From: Psychrobacter sp. Cmf 22.2
GTDB lineage: Bacteria > Pseudomonadota > Gammaproteobacteria > Pseudomonadales > Moraxellaceae
Assembly (NCBI RefSeq): GCF_001921745.1
Contig: NZ_MRYA01000001.1
Coordinates: 434,001 to 498,000, forward strand
Reading direction: 5' to 3'
Length of the DNA: 64,000 nt
Shown here: piece after piece, positions 8,996-19,676 of the stretch
Layout of the letters: each line of letters begins with the position of its first letter
How positions within the stretch are numbered: the stretch's first letter is position 1
Program-made: the position numbers and the translations under genes
The notes under the pieces: model-generated
The model's database searches: none
What the model was told of the DNA's origin: nothing
Seen by the model: the letters and a program-made list of their open reading frames with translations, nothing else

Positions 8996-9856
8996 TTAAT
9001 GAGGAATTTCGTCTTTATCTATTCTTCTAGAATAGATATTTAACGAATTACCAGCGACAATAAGTAAGATGCCTATCAATAAGGCAACGGTAAAACTTTC
9101 AGAATATAAAAGCACACCAACGATGGATATGAGGGGTAATCTAAACAAATCCATAGTCACGACGAATGTCACCTCTGCGTACTGCATGGCTTTGGTCATA
9201 CAATAATGTGCCGATAGCGCTGTTACACCTATAACTATAAGCCATAGCCACTGAATACCTACTGGTGTTGCCCACCCGTCTATAAATAAAAGCAATCCCA
9301 AAGGCGCTTGTATCAAACACATCATAAAAATAATCGTGATTGGGCTATCTGTATTAGATAACGATTTTGTAGCCACATGAGAAAAAGCATAACAGATGGC
9401 TGCACCCAACACGATTAGTGACGCATAGTGAGCAACATCTAAGCTAGGTTGAACGATGACTATTATCCCAAGAATGCCTAATAGTACGGCAATAACTTTT
9501 TTTACCGTTATAGACTCTTTTAAAAAGAGATACGAGATGATTATCGTCCAAAAGGGGACAGTAAATTCAATAGCGAAAACGGTCGCTAGGGGCAGTAGTC
9601 CTATGCCTAAAAACCAGCCGTATTGCCCTGCGAAATGAAATAGATTCCTTATTAGGTGTAGTTTGATACGTTTGGGAAATGAAAAACGCGCCTTCTTCAA
9701 TAACAATATGATTGGTAACAACACCAATAAGCCGACGATACTTCGGAAGAATAAAATCTGGAAAACACCGATTTCATTATTAAGCTCACGAGCACCAATA
9801 GCCATCAAACAAAACGAAGTGAGCGCACCAATCATCCAAAGGGTAGAGCGGATCAT
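8996..9856 (-). CDS. EamA/DMT-superfamily transporter
   Basis: A polytopic inner-membrane protein of 286 residues with about ten hydrophobic segments arranged as two EamA repeats (roughly residues 2-137 and 145-280). The family includes exporters of amino acids and other metabolites; the substrate is not predictable. The second-repeat motif WLWLIVIGVTALSAHYCMTKA is typical. An upstream ATG at 9865 exists, but agggat lies at a better distance from the ATG at 9856. It stands alone between hsp20 and the mipA-like gene. Confidence 0.85.
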   Translation of the reverse strand: MIRSTLWMIGALTSFCLMAIGARELNNEIGVFQILFFRSIVGLLVLLPIILLLKKARFSFPKRIKLHLIRNLFHFAGQYGWFLGIGLLPLATVFAIEFTVPFWTIIISYLFLKESITVKKVIAVLLGILGIIVIVQPSLDVAHYASLIVLGAAICYAFSHVATKSLSNTDSPITIIFMMCLIQAPLGLLLFIDGWATPVGIQWLWLIVIGVTALSAHYCMTKAMQYAEVTFVVTMDLFRLPLISIVGVLLYSESFTVALLIGILLIVAGNSLNIYSRRIDKDEIPH

Positions 9857-9941
9857 ACAAGACATCCCTATAGATAAAGCGTTAAAATTCGTTCAAACTG
9901 TAGAGCCAATACTTTGTGCCAATGAATGAATAAGTTACAAC

Positions 9942-9964
9942 AAAAAACTGGGCTAAAAGCCCAG
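9942..9964 (-). terminator. Terminator of the mipA-like gene
   Basis: A perfect 7-bp stem ctgggct / agcccag with an aaa loop spans 9948-9964, and six A at 9942-9947 form the U run on the minus strand. Confidence 0.8.
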
Positions 9965-10004
9965 CCTACGCCAAATATCGTAACTTATATTTTAAAACAA
10001 AATT

Positions 10005-10814
10005 CTAAAACTTATAAAGCAAACCAAGCGTCGTACGGGACTCAGTGCGCGAGTCAACCATTGGGCTGTCGTATTGCTCATCCGATAGATAGCTTAAGCT
10101 TTGATTGGCAAAGCCTGCCCAGCGCTCATTAAAGTCATAATTGGCACTGATATTGATGTAGGGGTTAAAGCTTGAGTCAGGTGAGTATGAGTCAACTCCA
10201 GTACGTGCTGATTCTTCATCGCTTACACCATAATAATATTCATTATAGTCTTCGTTATTCCACTCAATACCGATACTTGGATAGACCGTCAGTTTATCTT
10301 TGCGGTATTTAGCAAGGTAAGTTAGGCGACCAAATGTACCATCACTACGATCTAAGACGTCAGTGGCGATTTGTCCACGTAAGCCACCGATAGGAGTGCG
10401 GCGTAGATAAGTCAGACCCGCAGCGGCTGAGGCTTTACGTTTATCAAGACCTTGAAGCGCACCATTGGCATCATCAGGGTCAAACTCCATACCTGCTAGC
10501 TGTGCATAAGCCGATAGCTGATTGGTCCCATCATTGATGATATATGCACCAGCTTGGGCACCGCGCGCATAAATCTTATTGTTATCATAAAAAACGCCTG
10601 GCAATACACGTACTTCGGTATTGTCGTCCAAGTCATAAGCTGATTTTACAGCCATGACATTGACCCCAACGCTTAGTTCTGCGTCTTGATCGGCAGGTAG
10701 ATTCTTAAAAGGAGCCGCACTGGACAAGCTAGCCACACTAAGTAATGCAGTAGCTGTTAAAGTACTAAGCAAAACTTGCTTAGTGTTATTAGAAAGTGCT
10801 GCAATTTTGAACAT
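10005..10814 (-). CDS. MipA/OmpV-family outer-membrane protein
   Basis: A 269-residue predicted beta-barrel. The first 33 residues form a signal peptide ending in SLSSAA. The mature chain contains alternating aromatic/polar strands (for example GVFYDNNKIYARGAQAGAY and LTVYPSIGIEWNNEDY) and ends in YKF, the C-terminal aromatic expected by the BAM machinery. MipA is known in Escherichia coli as a scaffold between MltA and PBP1B, while OmpV relatives in other bacteria have different roles, so the exact job here is open. Confidence 0.8.
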   Translation of the reverse strand: MFKIAALSNNTKQVLLSTLTATALLSVASLSSAAPFKNLPADQDAELSVGVNVMAVKSAYDLDDNTEVRVLPGVFYDNNKIYARGAQAGAYIINDGTNQLSAYAQLAGMEFDPDDANGALQGLDKRKASAAAGLTYLRRTPIGGLRGQIATDVLDRSDGTFGRLTYLAKYRKDKLTVYPSIGIEWNNEDYNEYYYGVSDEESARTGVDSYSPDSSFNPYINISANYDFNERWAGFANQSLSYLSDEQYDSPMVDSRTESRTTLGLLYKF

Positions 10815-10928
10815 AATTGAATCTCATCAGTGAGTGAAAATGATCGGACAGAAAAAAGCGAGTAGGGCAAACTATACTAACCTGCTGCTTTTATGAGCTA
10901 TCTAGCAATAATAAATAAGTACAACGGT

Positions 10929-11834
10929 TTACTCAATGGTTTTTAGCACTTGTAATATTTGCTGGTGAATATCCTGCCACCACCACACAAAACCAATGCT
11001 AATCAGTAGCATTACAAGCCATGGAAGTAGCTCCCATATCATTGCAGGTTTAGTAGGTGTCTCTAGCGAGATAGAGCCAAATGGTTCATGATTGTTAGTA
11101 GTATTTATGGGTTCATCGGTAGTAGGATAGACAGTATTTGCATCATGGGCATCGCCATATTCAGGCATCTCATAAGTATGAAAATGTGTCATCGGTGCCA
11201 CTGATGAAGTCATACGTTGACGATGGGTAAGCGCAAACCCAAAGGCGATAAGCAGTCCAGTAATAGCCCCACCAATGTGACCGGCGTTATCGATCCCCGG
11301 TACAGCAAAACCATATACAAGATTGATGCCCATAATAAATATCAGGCTTCTTAAATTGAGTACCATGCCGTTAACAGATATTTTAAATAGTGCGGCTATC
11401 AAGAGCGCAGCACCGATACCCATTATACCCCCAGAGGCGCCAGCTGATAGCCCAGGTTGTCCTGTTCCATCCAAGATACCTTGCCATGTCACGTAGTTAT
11501 TGAGTAAATTACCACCGATTGCCGAAAGCAAAAATAGCACCAAAAACTTGGCCGAGCCAAACATCGGCTCTGCAACTTGACCAAAAAAGTACATGGCAAA
11601 CCCATTAAACAGTAAATGCATGAGGCCAATGTGCAAAAACGCACTACTTACCAGCCGCCACGGATCATCAACCATGGTTAATGGTAATGCATTAGCGCCC
11701 CAATTTAGCAGAGCTTGTGTTGAGGGGTTATTGGCATCAACGCCCGTTAACACTTGCATGATAAACAGTCCAATAAAGCTGACTAAGAGTAAAGTGGTGA
11801 CAGGCGCTGTCTTTAACAGTTGTTTAATGGTCAT
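10929..11834 (-). CDS. Rhomboid-family intramembrane serine protease
   Basis: A 301-residue inner-membrane protein with six hydrophobic segments in the first 210 residues. The catalytic Ser is in GASGGIMG (about residue 134) and the catalytic His in NAGHIGGAITG (about residue 190), with the structural HIGLMHLLFN motif in an early segment. Residues 205-270 form a hydrophilic linker with no known domain, followed by an extra C-terminal membrane segment (LLPWLVMLLISIGFVWWW), giving a 6+1 topology. Rhomboids cleave transmembrane segments of partner proteins; no substrate can be assigned. Confidence 0.92.
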   Translation of the reverse strand: MTIKQLLKTAPVTTLLLVSFIGLFIMQVLTGVDANNPSTQALLNWGANALPLTMVDDPWRLVSSAFLHIGLMHLLFNGFAMYFFGQVAEPMFGSAKFLVLFLLSAIGGNLLNNYVTWQGILDGTGQPGLSAGASGGIMGIGAALLIAALFKISVNGMVLNLRSLIFIMGINLVYGFAVPGIDNAGHIGGAITGLLIAFGFALTHRQRMTSSVAPMTHFHTYEMPEYGDAHDANTVYPTTDEPINTTNNHEPFGSISLETPTKPAMIWELLPWLVMLLISIGFVWWWQDIHQQILQVLKTIE

Positions 11835-11934
11835 AAAAGCTAAATATCAGTGAAAGATGATAGATAGAGTATAAGGGCTAACGGTTAGATAAACAAAGCT
11901 GTCGCATATAAATCTACTTGTGTAAAACTAAAAT

Positions 11935-13143
11935 CTACCAGCGCATTGGTGGGACATAAGGTAATGCCGACTTGAGCTGCTCGTAAGTCCCTTTGACTAA
12001 AATATCATCCGTCACCTGATTAATATCAGTATGACCACAGAATGCCATACTGATATCACATTCTTTATGGATAATCTCAAGCGCACGGCGCACCCCATCT
12101 TCACCATAAGCACCTAGCCCGTATAAGAAAGCTCGCCCAATCATAGTGCCTTTTGCACCTAAAGAGATGGCTTTTAAGACATCTTGACCGGAGCGAATAC
12201 CACTATCGAGCCACACCTCGATATCACTATTTTCGGCATGAACCGCCTGCACGATATCGCTCAAAGCAGAGATTGAGGAGGGCGCACCATCTAACTGACG
12301 GCCACCATGGTTTGAGACCACCAATGCATCCGCACCACTACGGGCAGCCAAGATAGCATCTTCAGGCTCCATAATACCTTTTATAATCAGCTTGCCGCCC
12401 CATGCATCTTTGATACGTGCGACATCATCCCAGCTCAAACGCGGGTCGAACTGTTCTGCTGTCCATGCTGATAATGATGAGATATCTTCAACGTTTTTGG
12501 CATGACCGACGATATTGCCAAACGTACGACGTTTGGTACCCAGCATATTTAAACACCATTCGGGCTTGGTCATCAGGTTCAGAATATTGGCGAGGGTCGG
12601 TTTTGGCGGCGCGGATAGACCGTTTTTGATATCCTTATGACGTTGACCAAGTACTTGCAGATCAGCTGTCAAAATGAGCGCGGAACAATTTGCCGCTTTG
12701 GCACGGCGGATAAGATTGGCCATAAATTCCTGATCGCGCATGACATAGAGCTGAAACCAAAACGGTGCGCTGGTATTTTCAGCAACATCCTCAATAGAGC
12801 AGATACTCATGGTTGATAGTGAAAAAGGCACGCCAAATTTCTCTGCTGCCCGCGCCGCATGAATCTCGCCGTCCGCCCACATCATGCCAGTAAAACCAGT
12901 TGGTGCAATCGCAACTGGCATTTTGACTTGTTCGCCAATCATCTGCGTCGCAAGGCTACGATTGTCCATATTTACCAATACCCGCTGGCGTAACTTAATA
13001 CGATCAAAGTCCGTCTCATTATTACGGTAAGTGGTTTCAGTCCATGAGCCTGAATCGACATAATCGTAAAACATACGCGGTATTTTGCGCTCGGCAACAC
13101 GGCGTAGATCTTCGATTTCGGTAACTTTACTCAAGTCTTTCAT
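11935..13143 (-). CDS. lldD: FMN-dependent L-lactate dehydrogenase
   Basis: Membrane-associated flavoenzyme that oxidises L-lactate to pyruvate and passes electrons to the quinone pool. It belongs to the alpha-hydroxy-acid oxidase family: the signature SNHGGRQLDGA (near residue 279) contains the active-site His and Arg, IAPTGFTGM near residue 80 contacts FMN, and DSGIRSGQDVLKA is the phosphate-binding region. At 402 residues it is slightly longer than E. coli LldD. It lies 91 bases behind the lactate permease gene on the same strand, so the two are probably co-transcribed. No lldR-type regulator is adjacent. Confidence 0.94.
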   Translation of the reverse strand: MKDLSKVTEIEDLRRVAERKIPRMFYDYVDSGSWTETTYRNNETDFDRIKLRQRVLVNMDNRSLATQMIGEQVKMPVAIAPTGFTGMMWADGEIHAARAAEKFGVPFSLSTMSICSIEDVAENTSAPFWFQLYVMRDQEFMANLIRRAKAANCSALILTADLQVLGQRHKDIKNGLSAPPKPTLANILNLMTKPEWCLNMLGTKRRTFGNIVGHAKNVEDISSLSAWTAEQFDPRLSWDDVARIKDAWGGKLIIKGIMEPEDAILAARSGADALVVSNHGGRQLDGAPSSISALSDIVQAVHAENSDIEVWLDSGIRSGQDVLKAISLGAKGTMIGRAFLYGLGAYGEDGVRRALEIIHKECDISMAFCGHTDINQVTDDILVKGTYEQLKSALPYVPPMRW

Positions 13144-13234
13144 AGGTTTATCTCTTATTGCTGTTATGTTTTAACTAGAAGGCAACCTTAACCTAACGCT
13201 ACTAGATCTAGTTTAATAGCGTCAGCTTGCCTGA

Positions 13235-15007
13235 TTATCGTCCATTCAGTTTTCTACGGAAAAATTTGCCACCAAAAGACATCAGTCCAAAGAATGTTAT
13301 AGGCCAGAGAACGGCTAAAGCCCACCACCATATTTGACCGAAGATGATAGCCATACCGATCAAACCTGCTTGCACGACATAATAAATCATCGCTAGCAGT
13401 GTTTTGCGAATCACATAGCCTTCTTTATCCACCAAGCCGACTACTGCGCAAGCAGCTACCACATTATGCACCGAAATCATGTTACCAGCCGCACCACCCA
13501 CAGCTTGCAAGGCTATTACTTGTGCTGCAAGGTCGCTATTGAGTCCGATCTGATTGGCTGTTGACCATTGAAAATATGAAAACATCATATTGCTAATAGT
13601 ATTTGAACCGGCGATGAAAGCACCCATTGCCCCAATCCATGGAGACACTAGCGGCCACGCATTTTGAAAAGCATCGGCAGCACTTTCAGCCAGTAATATT
13701 GGCATAGGAGGTAGCGCAGTAGCGACTTCAGCGGCTGAGCCTGAATTAATGAATACTTGTACCATAGGCACCGAGAATAGCAAAGCTGGTGCGGCAGCAA
13801 CCATGGTCTTTGCCGAGTTACTCCAACTGCGCTTTACCGCTTGGCTATTCATTTTGAACAGTAAAATACATAATAAAGAAGTAATAATTAGAATGCTACC
13901 AGGAGAATAGGCGAGCTGTATCTTACTAGAGATTGTTGTACCAAAAAGATTAGTAAGGCTAATGGTTGTTAAATCCCCTACCAGAAAAGCTTTGAGTGGT
14001 GCAATCACTCGAGTTATGACCAATAAGGCAATCACAATGAAATAGGGCGAAAATGCACGAATTAAAGAGAACTTTGGGGTTGCTGAATCAGCATATTTTA
14101 CCTCGTCTAAAGTACCCAGCCAGTCTTTGTCCCATTTTGCGCGAGGGGCAAAATCAAAAGTATCTTTAGGCATCAAAAAACCACGCTTAGCAGCGGGAAG
14201 TACAATTAACAACCCAATGAAACCGCCAACGAGTGAAGGGAACTCAGGCCCTAGAAATTTAGCAACCAAAAAATAAGGAATAGTAAAGCAAAGACCTGCA
14301 AAAATGGCAAATGGCCATACTTTAAGCCCTTCTATGAAGGAGCGTTTTTCACCAAAGAACCGTGTCAAAAAAGCACTTAAAATTAAAGGTATCAAAAACC
14401 CAATAAGCGCATGTACAAGGCCTACGTTAGCTGTAATCTGTAATAAATAATTTTCGGCAGTAGTAGGAGCAATGGACTGTGCTAAATCTTGTTTATCAGT
14501 AATACCAGACCAAACGCCAAGTAGTAGAGGCGTACCAACTGCACCGAATGATACGGGTGTAGATTGAATGATAAGAATAACCATGACCGATGCCATCGCT
14601 GGAAAGCCTAAAGCCAACAACAGCGGAGCACCCACTGCAGATGGTGTTCCGAATCCTGATGAACCTTCTACTAAAGAGCAGAACAACCATGCCACAATGA
14701 TCGCTTGGACGCGCCTATCAGGTGAAATATCCATAAAGCCCTTACGTATGGCGACAAGAGCGCCGCTTTCTTTCAGCGTATTCAGCAGTAAAATAGCTGC
14801 GAATACAATGAATAAAATAGTAAGTGCCACAATAATCCCATTAACAGTAGCAGCCGCTACCTGAGCACCACTAGCGTGCCAAATGAAAAAGGCTAGCAGA
14901 GCTGTCACCAAATAGGCAATGCTCATAGATATTTTAGCTGGAAGTCGCATGATGACTAATAGAACTAAAACCACAATAATTGGCGCTAAGGCCAGAAAAG
15001 TATACAT
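13235..15007 (-). CDS. lldP: L-lactate permease (LctP family)
   Basis: A proton-coupled importer of lactate, and in relatives glycolate, in the inner membrane. The 590-residue protein has about 13 hydrophobic segments and typical LctP stretches such as EGSSGFGTPSAVGAPLL near residue 115 and AVGGAAGNMISVHNVVAA near residue 505. The frame opens at a TTG (15013), but the ATG at 15007, with aaggat 10 bases upstream, is the likely start. It is the first gene of the lldP-lldD pair. Confidence 0.93.
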   Translation of the reverse strand: MYTFLALAPIIVVLVLLVIMRLPAKISMSIAYLVTALLAFFIWHASGAQVAAATVNGIIVALTILFIVFAAILLLNTLKESGALVAIRKGFMDISPDRRVQAIIVAWLFCSLVEGSSGFGTPSAVGAPLLLALGFPAMASVMVILIIQSTPVSFGAVGTPLLLGVWSGITDKQDLAQSIAPTTAENYLLQITANVGLVHALIGFLIPLILSAFLTRFFGEKRSFIEGLKVWPFAIFAGLCFTIPYFLVAKFLGPEFPSLVGGFIGLLIVLPAAKRGFLMPKDTFDFAPRAKWDKDWLGTLDEVKYADSATPKFSLIRAFSPYFIVIALLVITRVIAPLKAFLVGDLTTISLTNLFGTTISSKIQLAYSPGSILIITSLLCILLFKMNSQAVKRSWSNSAKTMVAAAPALLFSVPMVQVFINSGSAAEVATALPPMPILLAESAADAFQNAWPLVSPWIGAMGAFIAGSNTISNMMFSYFQWSTANQIGLNSDLAAQVIALQAVGGAAGNMISVHNVVAACAVVGLVDKEGYVIRKTLLAMIYYVVQAGLIGMAIIFGQIWWWALAVLWPITFFGLMSFGGKFFRRKLNGR

Positions 15008-15310
15008 TATCAACGATCCTTATTGATAAAATCAGCTTTATAGCAGATTTAAGACTGGTATTAGAGTCAGATTTACGAGCTTAACAGGAAATATTTTTTA
15101 TCCAGTTAATTTAGTACATTGACCATTTAGCCAAAATAACAAAGGTTTAAAAATTTTACTAGTAGAAAATGAGTAGTACAGGAAATAACAGGAAGGCTGA
15201 TTTCTAAGACGTTGATAATAAAAAATTTAAAATTTAAATTAAAAAACGGTTTAATAAAGATTAAACAGTGATTTGATAAAAAAGAGTAGTTTAATAAAGA
15301 TAAGGTAAGA
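15008..15310. other. AT-rich upstream region of lldP
   Basis: About 300 bases with no gene. The part at 15200-15305 is very AT-rich and contains the motif tttaataaagat twice (around 15250 and 15290), plus a short aaaatttaaaatttaaatt stretch. These may be upstream promoter elements or simple low-complexity DNA; no operator could be recognised. Confidence 0.4.
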
Positions 15311-15655
15311 TTAAAGCAGTTGCTGCAAATCCATTACCGAAAACGGATAGTTTAAGCACTGAGTTGGTGTGAGAACGACAGGAATGACGGTTGCAAATTG
15401 CATCATTAAGTCTTCATCAAAATCTGCAATATCGACATATTGATAAGTGATAGGTACTACCGCTTGTAAGCGTTTGATAAGCTGTTCTGCCACTTCACAT
15501 AAATGACAGTTAGAGGTGCCAAGCAGCCACCATTGTTGCGAAGCTTGTATAGTAGGACGACCCAAAGTTGGTATAGTCGCAGTAATACGCGCGCGTAGCT
15601 TTGGTACGGCTGTATCGGCTATCATTTTTTTATCATTGTGATTGTCTATAGTCAT
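15311..15655 (-). CDS. Glutaredoxin-like DUF836 protein
   Basis: A 114-residue protein whose second half has the thioredoxin fold of the DUF836/glutaredoxin-like family: a beta strand WWLLGTSNCHLCEVAEQLI with a CHLC redox motif (residues 50-53), then YQYVDIADF and the cis-Pro region TVIPVVL. It probably acts in thiol-disulfide exchange in the cytosol; the partner is unknown. The first 40 residues are a non-conserved lead, and an internal Met at position 11 is an alternative start. Confidence 0.75.
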   Translation of the reverse strand: MTIDNHNDKKMIADTAVPKLRARITATIPTLGRPTIQASQQWWLLGTSNCHLCEVAEQLIKRLQAVVPITYQYVDIADFDEDLMMQFATVIPVVLTPTQCLNYPFSVMDLQQLL

Positions 15656-15807
15656 ATTTTTACTCTTAAAACTGAATGGCTGCCAATTTTTATATCATAA
15701 AGAAGTGGCAGCGATAATGACAGCGATTGTGAGATTAGGTAAGATAGCTTGCTATTAATCATTAACTGACAACTTTTAATATTTCTCATTATTTGGATAC
15801 TTTGCGC

Positions 15808-16494
15808 ATGGCAAGTTTTGGCAAGTTTATCAAACGATTATTACTGGCGCTAATGTTGTTGGTGGTAGCATTCCATATACTGGTGGCAGGTTTGCTATTG
15901 ATTTGGAAAACCCAGCCAGTCAATAACAGTATGTTTATGCTAACTCATCGACTCATGGGCGGCACAGTCACTCAAACTTGGGTAGAGTATGACGACATTG
16001 CCAAATCTGCCAAACAAGCAGCGATTGTCAGCGAAGACTCAACATTTAGTCAGCACAATGGTTTTGATCTCAAAGGTATAGAGGCGGCACGTAAAAAGAA
16101 TGAAGAGACAGGCAAGATGTCCGCTGGTGGCTCAACGATTAGTCAGCAACTGGCAAAGAACTTGTTTTTGACCTCGCATCGCTCTTATATTCGTAAAGGC
16201 GAGGAGGCAATCGTCACTGTTATGATGGAAAGCTTATGGGACAAGCAGCGTATTTTGACCGCGTATCTAAACGTGGCAGAGTTTGGTAACGGTATTTATG
16301 GTATTGAGGCCGCAGCGCAGCACTATTTTGATAAATCCGCTGCCAACCTGAATCGTGATGAGTCAGCATTACTGATTAGTATGCTGACCAATCCCAAGTA
16401 CTATGAAGACAATCAAGGCGATAGACGTTTGCGTAACAAGCAGCGGATTATCAAAAAACGTATGAAAAATGCTGTCTTGCCGCAAGCAGCATAG
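15808..16494 (+). CDS. mtgA: Monofunctional peptidoglycan glycosyltransferase
   Basis: Polymerises lipid II into glycan strands without a transpeptidase domain. One N-terminal membrane anchor (residues 9-35) is followed by a GT51 domain with the catalytic Glu in SEDSTFSQHNGFD, then GGSTISQQLAKNLFL, a third motif around GEEAIVTVMMES and AYLNVAEFGNGIYGIEAAA. At 228 residues it is of normal MtgA size. A TTG 15 bases upstream is also in frame; I prefer the ATG at 15808. Confidence 0.95.
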   Translation: MASFGKFIKRLLLALMLLVVAFHILVAGLLLIWKTQPVNNSMFMLTHRLMGGTVTQTWVEYDDIAKSAKQAAIVSEDSTFSQHNGFDLKGIEAARKKNEETGKMSAGGSTISQQLAKNLFLTSHRSYIRKGEEAIVTVMMESLWDKQRILTAYLNVAEFGNGIYGIEAAAQHYFDKSAANLNRDESALLISMLTNPKYYEDNQGDRRLRNKQRIIKKRMKNAVLPQAA

Positions 16495-16600
16495 TTTGAT
16501 AAAAGCAAAGTCTGATTATCAATGATGAAGCTTGCTGACAATGATAAAGCTCACCGGAATAAAGGTTTAGCCACGATACATAACTATAAAGGACTGCGAT

Positions 16601-18799
16601 ATGAGCACTGCCAACCATGCATCAAACGTTACTACAGAACGCGACAATATCGATAAGCCTGATCAAACACAAGATCACAGTCTCACTCAGATAGCTTGGC
16701 AACGCTCAGAAGACGGCAGCTACTCACCCAGTAGTTATATCAATCGCGACTTGTCTTTATTGCAATTTCATCTACGGGTATTAGCACAAGCGGCAAGCCC
16801 GCGACATCCATTACTTGAGCGCTTGTTTTTCTTGATTATTTTTTCATCAAACATCGATGAGTTTTTTGAGATTCGTGTCGCAGGTATCATGCAAAAGCTT
16901 AATATCGGTGATGTCTCAACGAGCGCTCATGGCATGCGTCCTAGCGAGGTATTGAATGAGATATCAGCCATTGCGCACGAAGCCATAGATGAGCAGTATC
17001 GTATTCTCAATGAAGACATCCTACCAGCCCTCGCCAAAGAAGATATCCGTTATCTAAAACGCGATGAATTAAATGCTGATCAGTCAGCATGGATGAAGCG
17101 TTATTTTACGGAGCAAGTATCGCCAGTACTAACGCCTATTAGTATTGATCCTGCCCATCCATTCCCGCGCTTGGTTAATAAGAGCCTAAACTTTATCGCA
17201 ACGTTAGAAGGCAAAGATGCCTTTGGTCGCGATATCAACCTAGCCATTGTGCCTGCGCCGCGTAGTCTGCCGCGCGTCATTCGCCTGCCTGATGAATTGA
17301 CGGGCGGTAAAGAGCATCATGTCATGCTCTCTGCTGTCATTCATGAGCATATTGGTGAGCTATTTCCTGGGATGAATGTGACAGGCTGTCATCAGTTTCG
17401 ACTGACGCGCAATGCAGATCTGGACTTGGCAGAGGATGTCGAAGATATCGCTAAAGCGCTCGAGGGTGAGCTTGAAAACCGCCGTTTTGGCGATAAAGTA
17501 CGGCTTGAAGTCACCACCGATTGTCCAACGCCCATCAGTGACTATTTGCTCAATGAATTTGAGTTACATGACAATCAATTGTATCGCGTCAATGGTCCAG
17601 TAAACCTAACGCGTCTGCTCTTTGATTTTAATATTCCAGCGCTGCGTTATCAGCCGTTTACCCATGTTGTGCCAAAAGCTTTTCGTAGGGAGGCCGACAA
17701 ACTTGAAAAGGCGACGAGTATGTTCGCTGCCATGCGTAAAAGTGATGTCCTAGTGCATCATCCTTTTCATGCATTCTCACCTGTGGTGAACTTATTATGG
17801 CAAGCTGCTAACGATCCAAAAGTCTTAGCGATTAAACAGACTTTGTATCGTTCAGGTACCAATTCAGAGATTGTACAAGCCCTTGCCGCTGCCGCCCGTA
17901 ATGGTAAGGAAGTTACCGCCATTATTGAGTTACGTGCACGTTTTGATGAAGCGTCTAACATTGCGGTTGCCAATTATTTGCAAGAAGCAGGGGCGGTCGT
18001 GGTCTATGGTATCGTCGGTTACAAAACCCATGCCAAGCTGATGCTTATCATACGCCGTGAAGATGACAAAATCCGTCGTTATGTGCATCTAGGGACAGGT
18101 AACTACCATGCAGCCAATGCCAAGGTGTATACGGACTACGGTTTGTTTACCGCTGACGCTGATATCTCAGAAGATGTGCACAAAATATTTCAGGAGCTAA
18201 CGGGGATGGGCAAGCCTGCCAATCTCAAAAAACTGTTACATGCCCCTTTTACTTTACATGAAAAGTTGATGAGCTTTATTGATGATGAAATCACTCATGC
18301 CAAAGCAGGCAAGCGCGCTCATATCATTGTGAAAGCCAATGCTCTGACCGAACGTCGTCTAATAGGTAAGTTATACGACGCTTCGCAAGCAGGGGTTAAG
18401 ATTGAGCTGATCTTACGGTCTATGTGCTGCTTACGTCCACAAGTACAAGGACTGTCTGAAAATATCACAGTGCGCTCAGTCATCGGTCGCTTTTTAGAGC
18501 ATACTCGTATCTACTACTTTTACAATGCTGGTGATGAACGGATATATTGTGGCAGTGCTGACTGGATGGATCGCAACTTATTCCACCGGGTCGAAGTTGC
18601 GTTCCCAATTGAAGACAAAAAGATATTTGCTCAAATTTATCAAGATGGTTTACAAAGCTATCTACAAGACAATGTACAAGCATGGACGCTCGATGGTAAT
18701 GGGTGTTGGGAGCAGGTGCAGCCAGCAGCGGGCGAGCCACTACATATTGCCCAAGAGCATTTATTAAAAACCATCAATCACGTTGGTGAAAAAACCTAA
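16601..18799 (+). CDS. ppk: Polyphosphate kinase 1
   Basis: Reversibly builds inorganic polyphosphate from ATP at the membrane, a reserve linked to stress survival. The 732-residue protein has a variable 50-residue lead, the N-terminal domain starting at [17 protein letters not shown], the middle domain and two phospholipase-D-like halves. The two motifs carrying the phosphorylated and catalytic His are visible as KTHAKLMLI and [10 protein letters not shown]. No ppx gene is next to it. Its stop codon is only 6 bases from the stop of the convergent DUF2058 gene, so the transcripts must overlap at their 3' ends. Confidence 0.96.
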   Translation: MSTANHASNVTTERDNIDKPDQTQDHSLTQIAWQRSEDGSYSPSSYINRDLSLLQFHLRVLAQAASPRHPLLERLFFLIIFSSNIDEFFEIRVAGIMQKLNIGDVSTSAHGMRPSEVLNEISAIAHEAIDEQYRILNEDILPALAKEDIRYLKRDELNADQSAWMKRYFTEQVSPVLTPISIDPAHPFPRLVNKSLNFIATLEGKDAFGRDINLAIVPAPRSLPRVIRLPDELTGGKEHHVMLSAVIHEHIGELFPGMNVTGCHQFRLTRNADLDLAEDVEDIAKALEGELENRRFGDKVRLEVTTDCPTPISDYLLNEFELHDNQLYRVNGPVNLTRLLFDFNIPALRYQPFTHVVPKAFRREADKLEKATSMFAAMRKSDVLVHHPFHAFSPVVNLLWQAANDPKVLAIKQTLYRSGTNSEIVQALAAAARNGKEVTAIIELRARFDEASNIAVANYLQEAGAVVVYGIVGYKTHAKLMLIIRREDDKIRRYVHLGTGNYHAANAKVYTDYGLFTADADISEDVHKIFQELTGMGKPANLKKLLHAPFTLHEKLMSFIDDEITHAKAGKRAHIIVKANALTERRLIGKLYDASQAGVKIELILRSMCCLRPQVQGLSENITVRSVIGRFLEHTRIYYFYNAGDERIYCGSADWMDRNLFHRVEVAFPIEDKKIFAQIYQDGLQSYLQDNVQAWTLDGNGCWEQVQPAAGEPLHIAQEHLLKTINHVGEKT

Positions 18800-18805
18800 C
18801 AATCC

Positions 18806-19351
18806 CTACCACATCAGATCATCTGGGATCACATAGGCTGCATAAGGATCCTCATCATCTATCTCAGTGTCTGACTTGTCGTTGGACACGACGATAAACC
18901 CTTCTAACTTGGCATCTATACGATCTGCTAACGGGCGGGGAAGTAGCGCATATCCCTCTTCTAGTCGCGCAATAACCACATGACCAGCCACTACCTGATC
19001 ATACAGTTTTGGAGTGATATGGATCTTTTTTATTTTAGACTGATCAACGAATTGATAGCTAACATCACTTTCTGTACCCGTGAGTGTCTCTTTAATCTGA
19101 TGCTGTTTGATCATTTGAATGATATTAGCTTTTAGCGTTTTTTGTTCTAAGATTTGCTGTTTTTCTTGATTGAGCTTCTGATCCTTTTCTACCTTTTTTG
19201 CCTGTGCTTCTGCCAGAGCCTTTTTGGCCTCAACATTTGATGAGTCACCAGTACGTTTGGCATGTTGAGACTGTTTGTTTAACTTTTTAGCTTTTTTGCT
19301 ATCAACCAAGCCAGCTTTTAAAAGTTGAGCTTGTAGGGCATTTTTGGCCAT
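18806..19351 (-). CDS. DUF2058 family protein (YaiL-like)
   Basis: A 181-residue basic protein starting with NALQAQLLKAGLVDSKKAKKLNK, the hallmark of the DUF2058/YaiL family, which is often called nucleoprotein or polynucleotide-associated enzyme although its function is not established. Residues 20-80 are a Lys/Glu/Ala-rich probable helix or coiled coil. The C-terminal half (VSYQFVDQSKIKKIHIT onward) is a compact beta-rich domain. It ends in an acidic tail. It is convergent with ppk. Confidence 0.85.
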   Translation of the reverse strand: MAKNALQAQLLKAGLVDSKKAKKLNKQSQHAKRTGDSSNVEAKKALAEAQAKKVEKDQKLNQEKQQILEQKTLKANIIQMIKQHQIKETLTGTESDVSYQFVDQSKIKKIHITPKLYDQVVAGHVVIARLEEGYALLPRPLADRIDAKLEGFIVVSNDKSDTEIDDEDPYAAYVIPDDLMW

Positions 19352-19676
19352 AATTTGATTACCTAGACAATAAACGATGAGTCACTTTTTTAAAGATACG
19401 TGGTTTTTAAAAATATATGGTAGCAAATTTTGTTAGCGCGTGTCGTGAGTTCTGCCAAATTGCATAAGACATACAAAAAATATAAGTAGCCGACTGTTAT
19501 CAATCGTCCGCTGTCTAAGGTTACAAACTGTCTTTTAACATCACATTTATTCACATATTGATACGGCAGTACACTAGTGCTATCAATTACTTGGCACATA
19601 TAATTGTTGTAGATTTAAATAATAAAGACAATTTTATAAACCGATGACAGATAATAAAGAAAGGTGGGAACTTACT
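19352..19676. other. Divergent intergenic region before the disordered-protein cluster
   Basis: About 325 bases between the DUF2058 gene and the first small acidic gene. Short frames on the minus strand lack ribosome binding sites. An ATG at 19644 is in frame with the next gene, but the ATG at 19677 has the better ribosome binding site. No clear operator or terminator is visible. Confidence 0.4.
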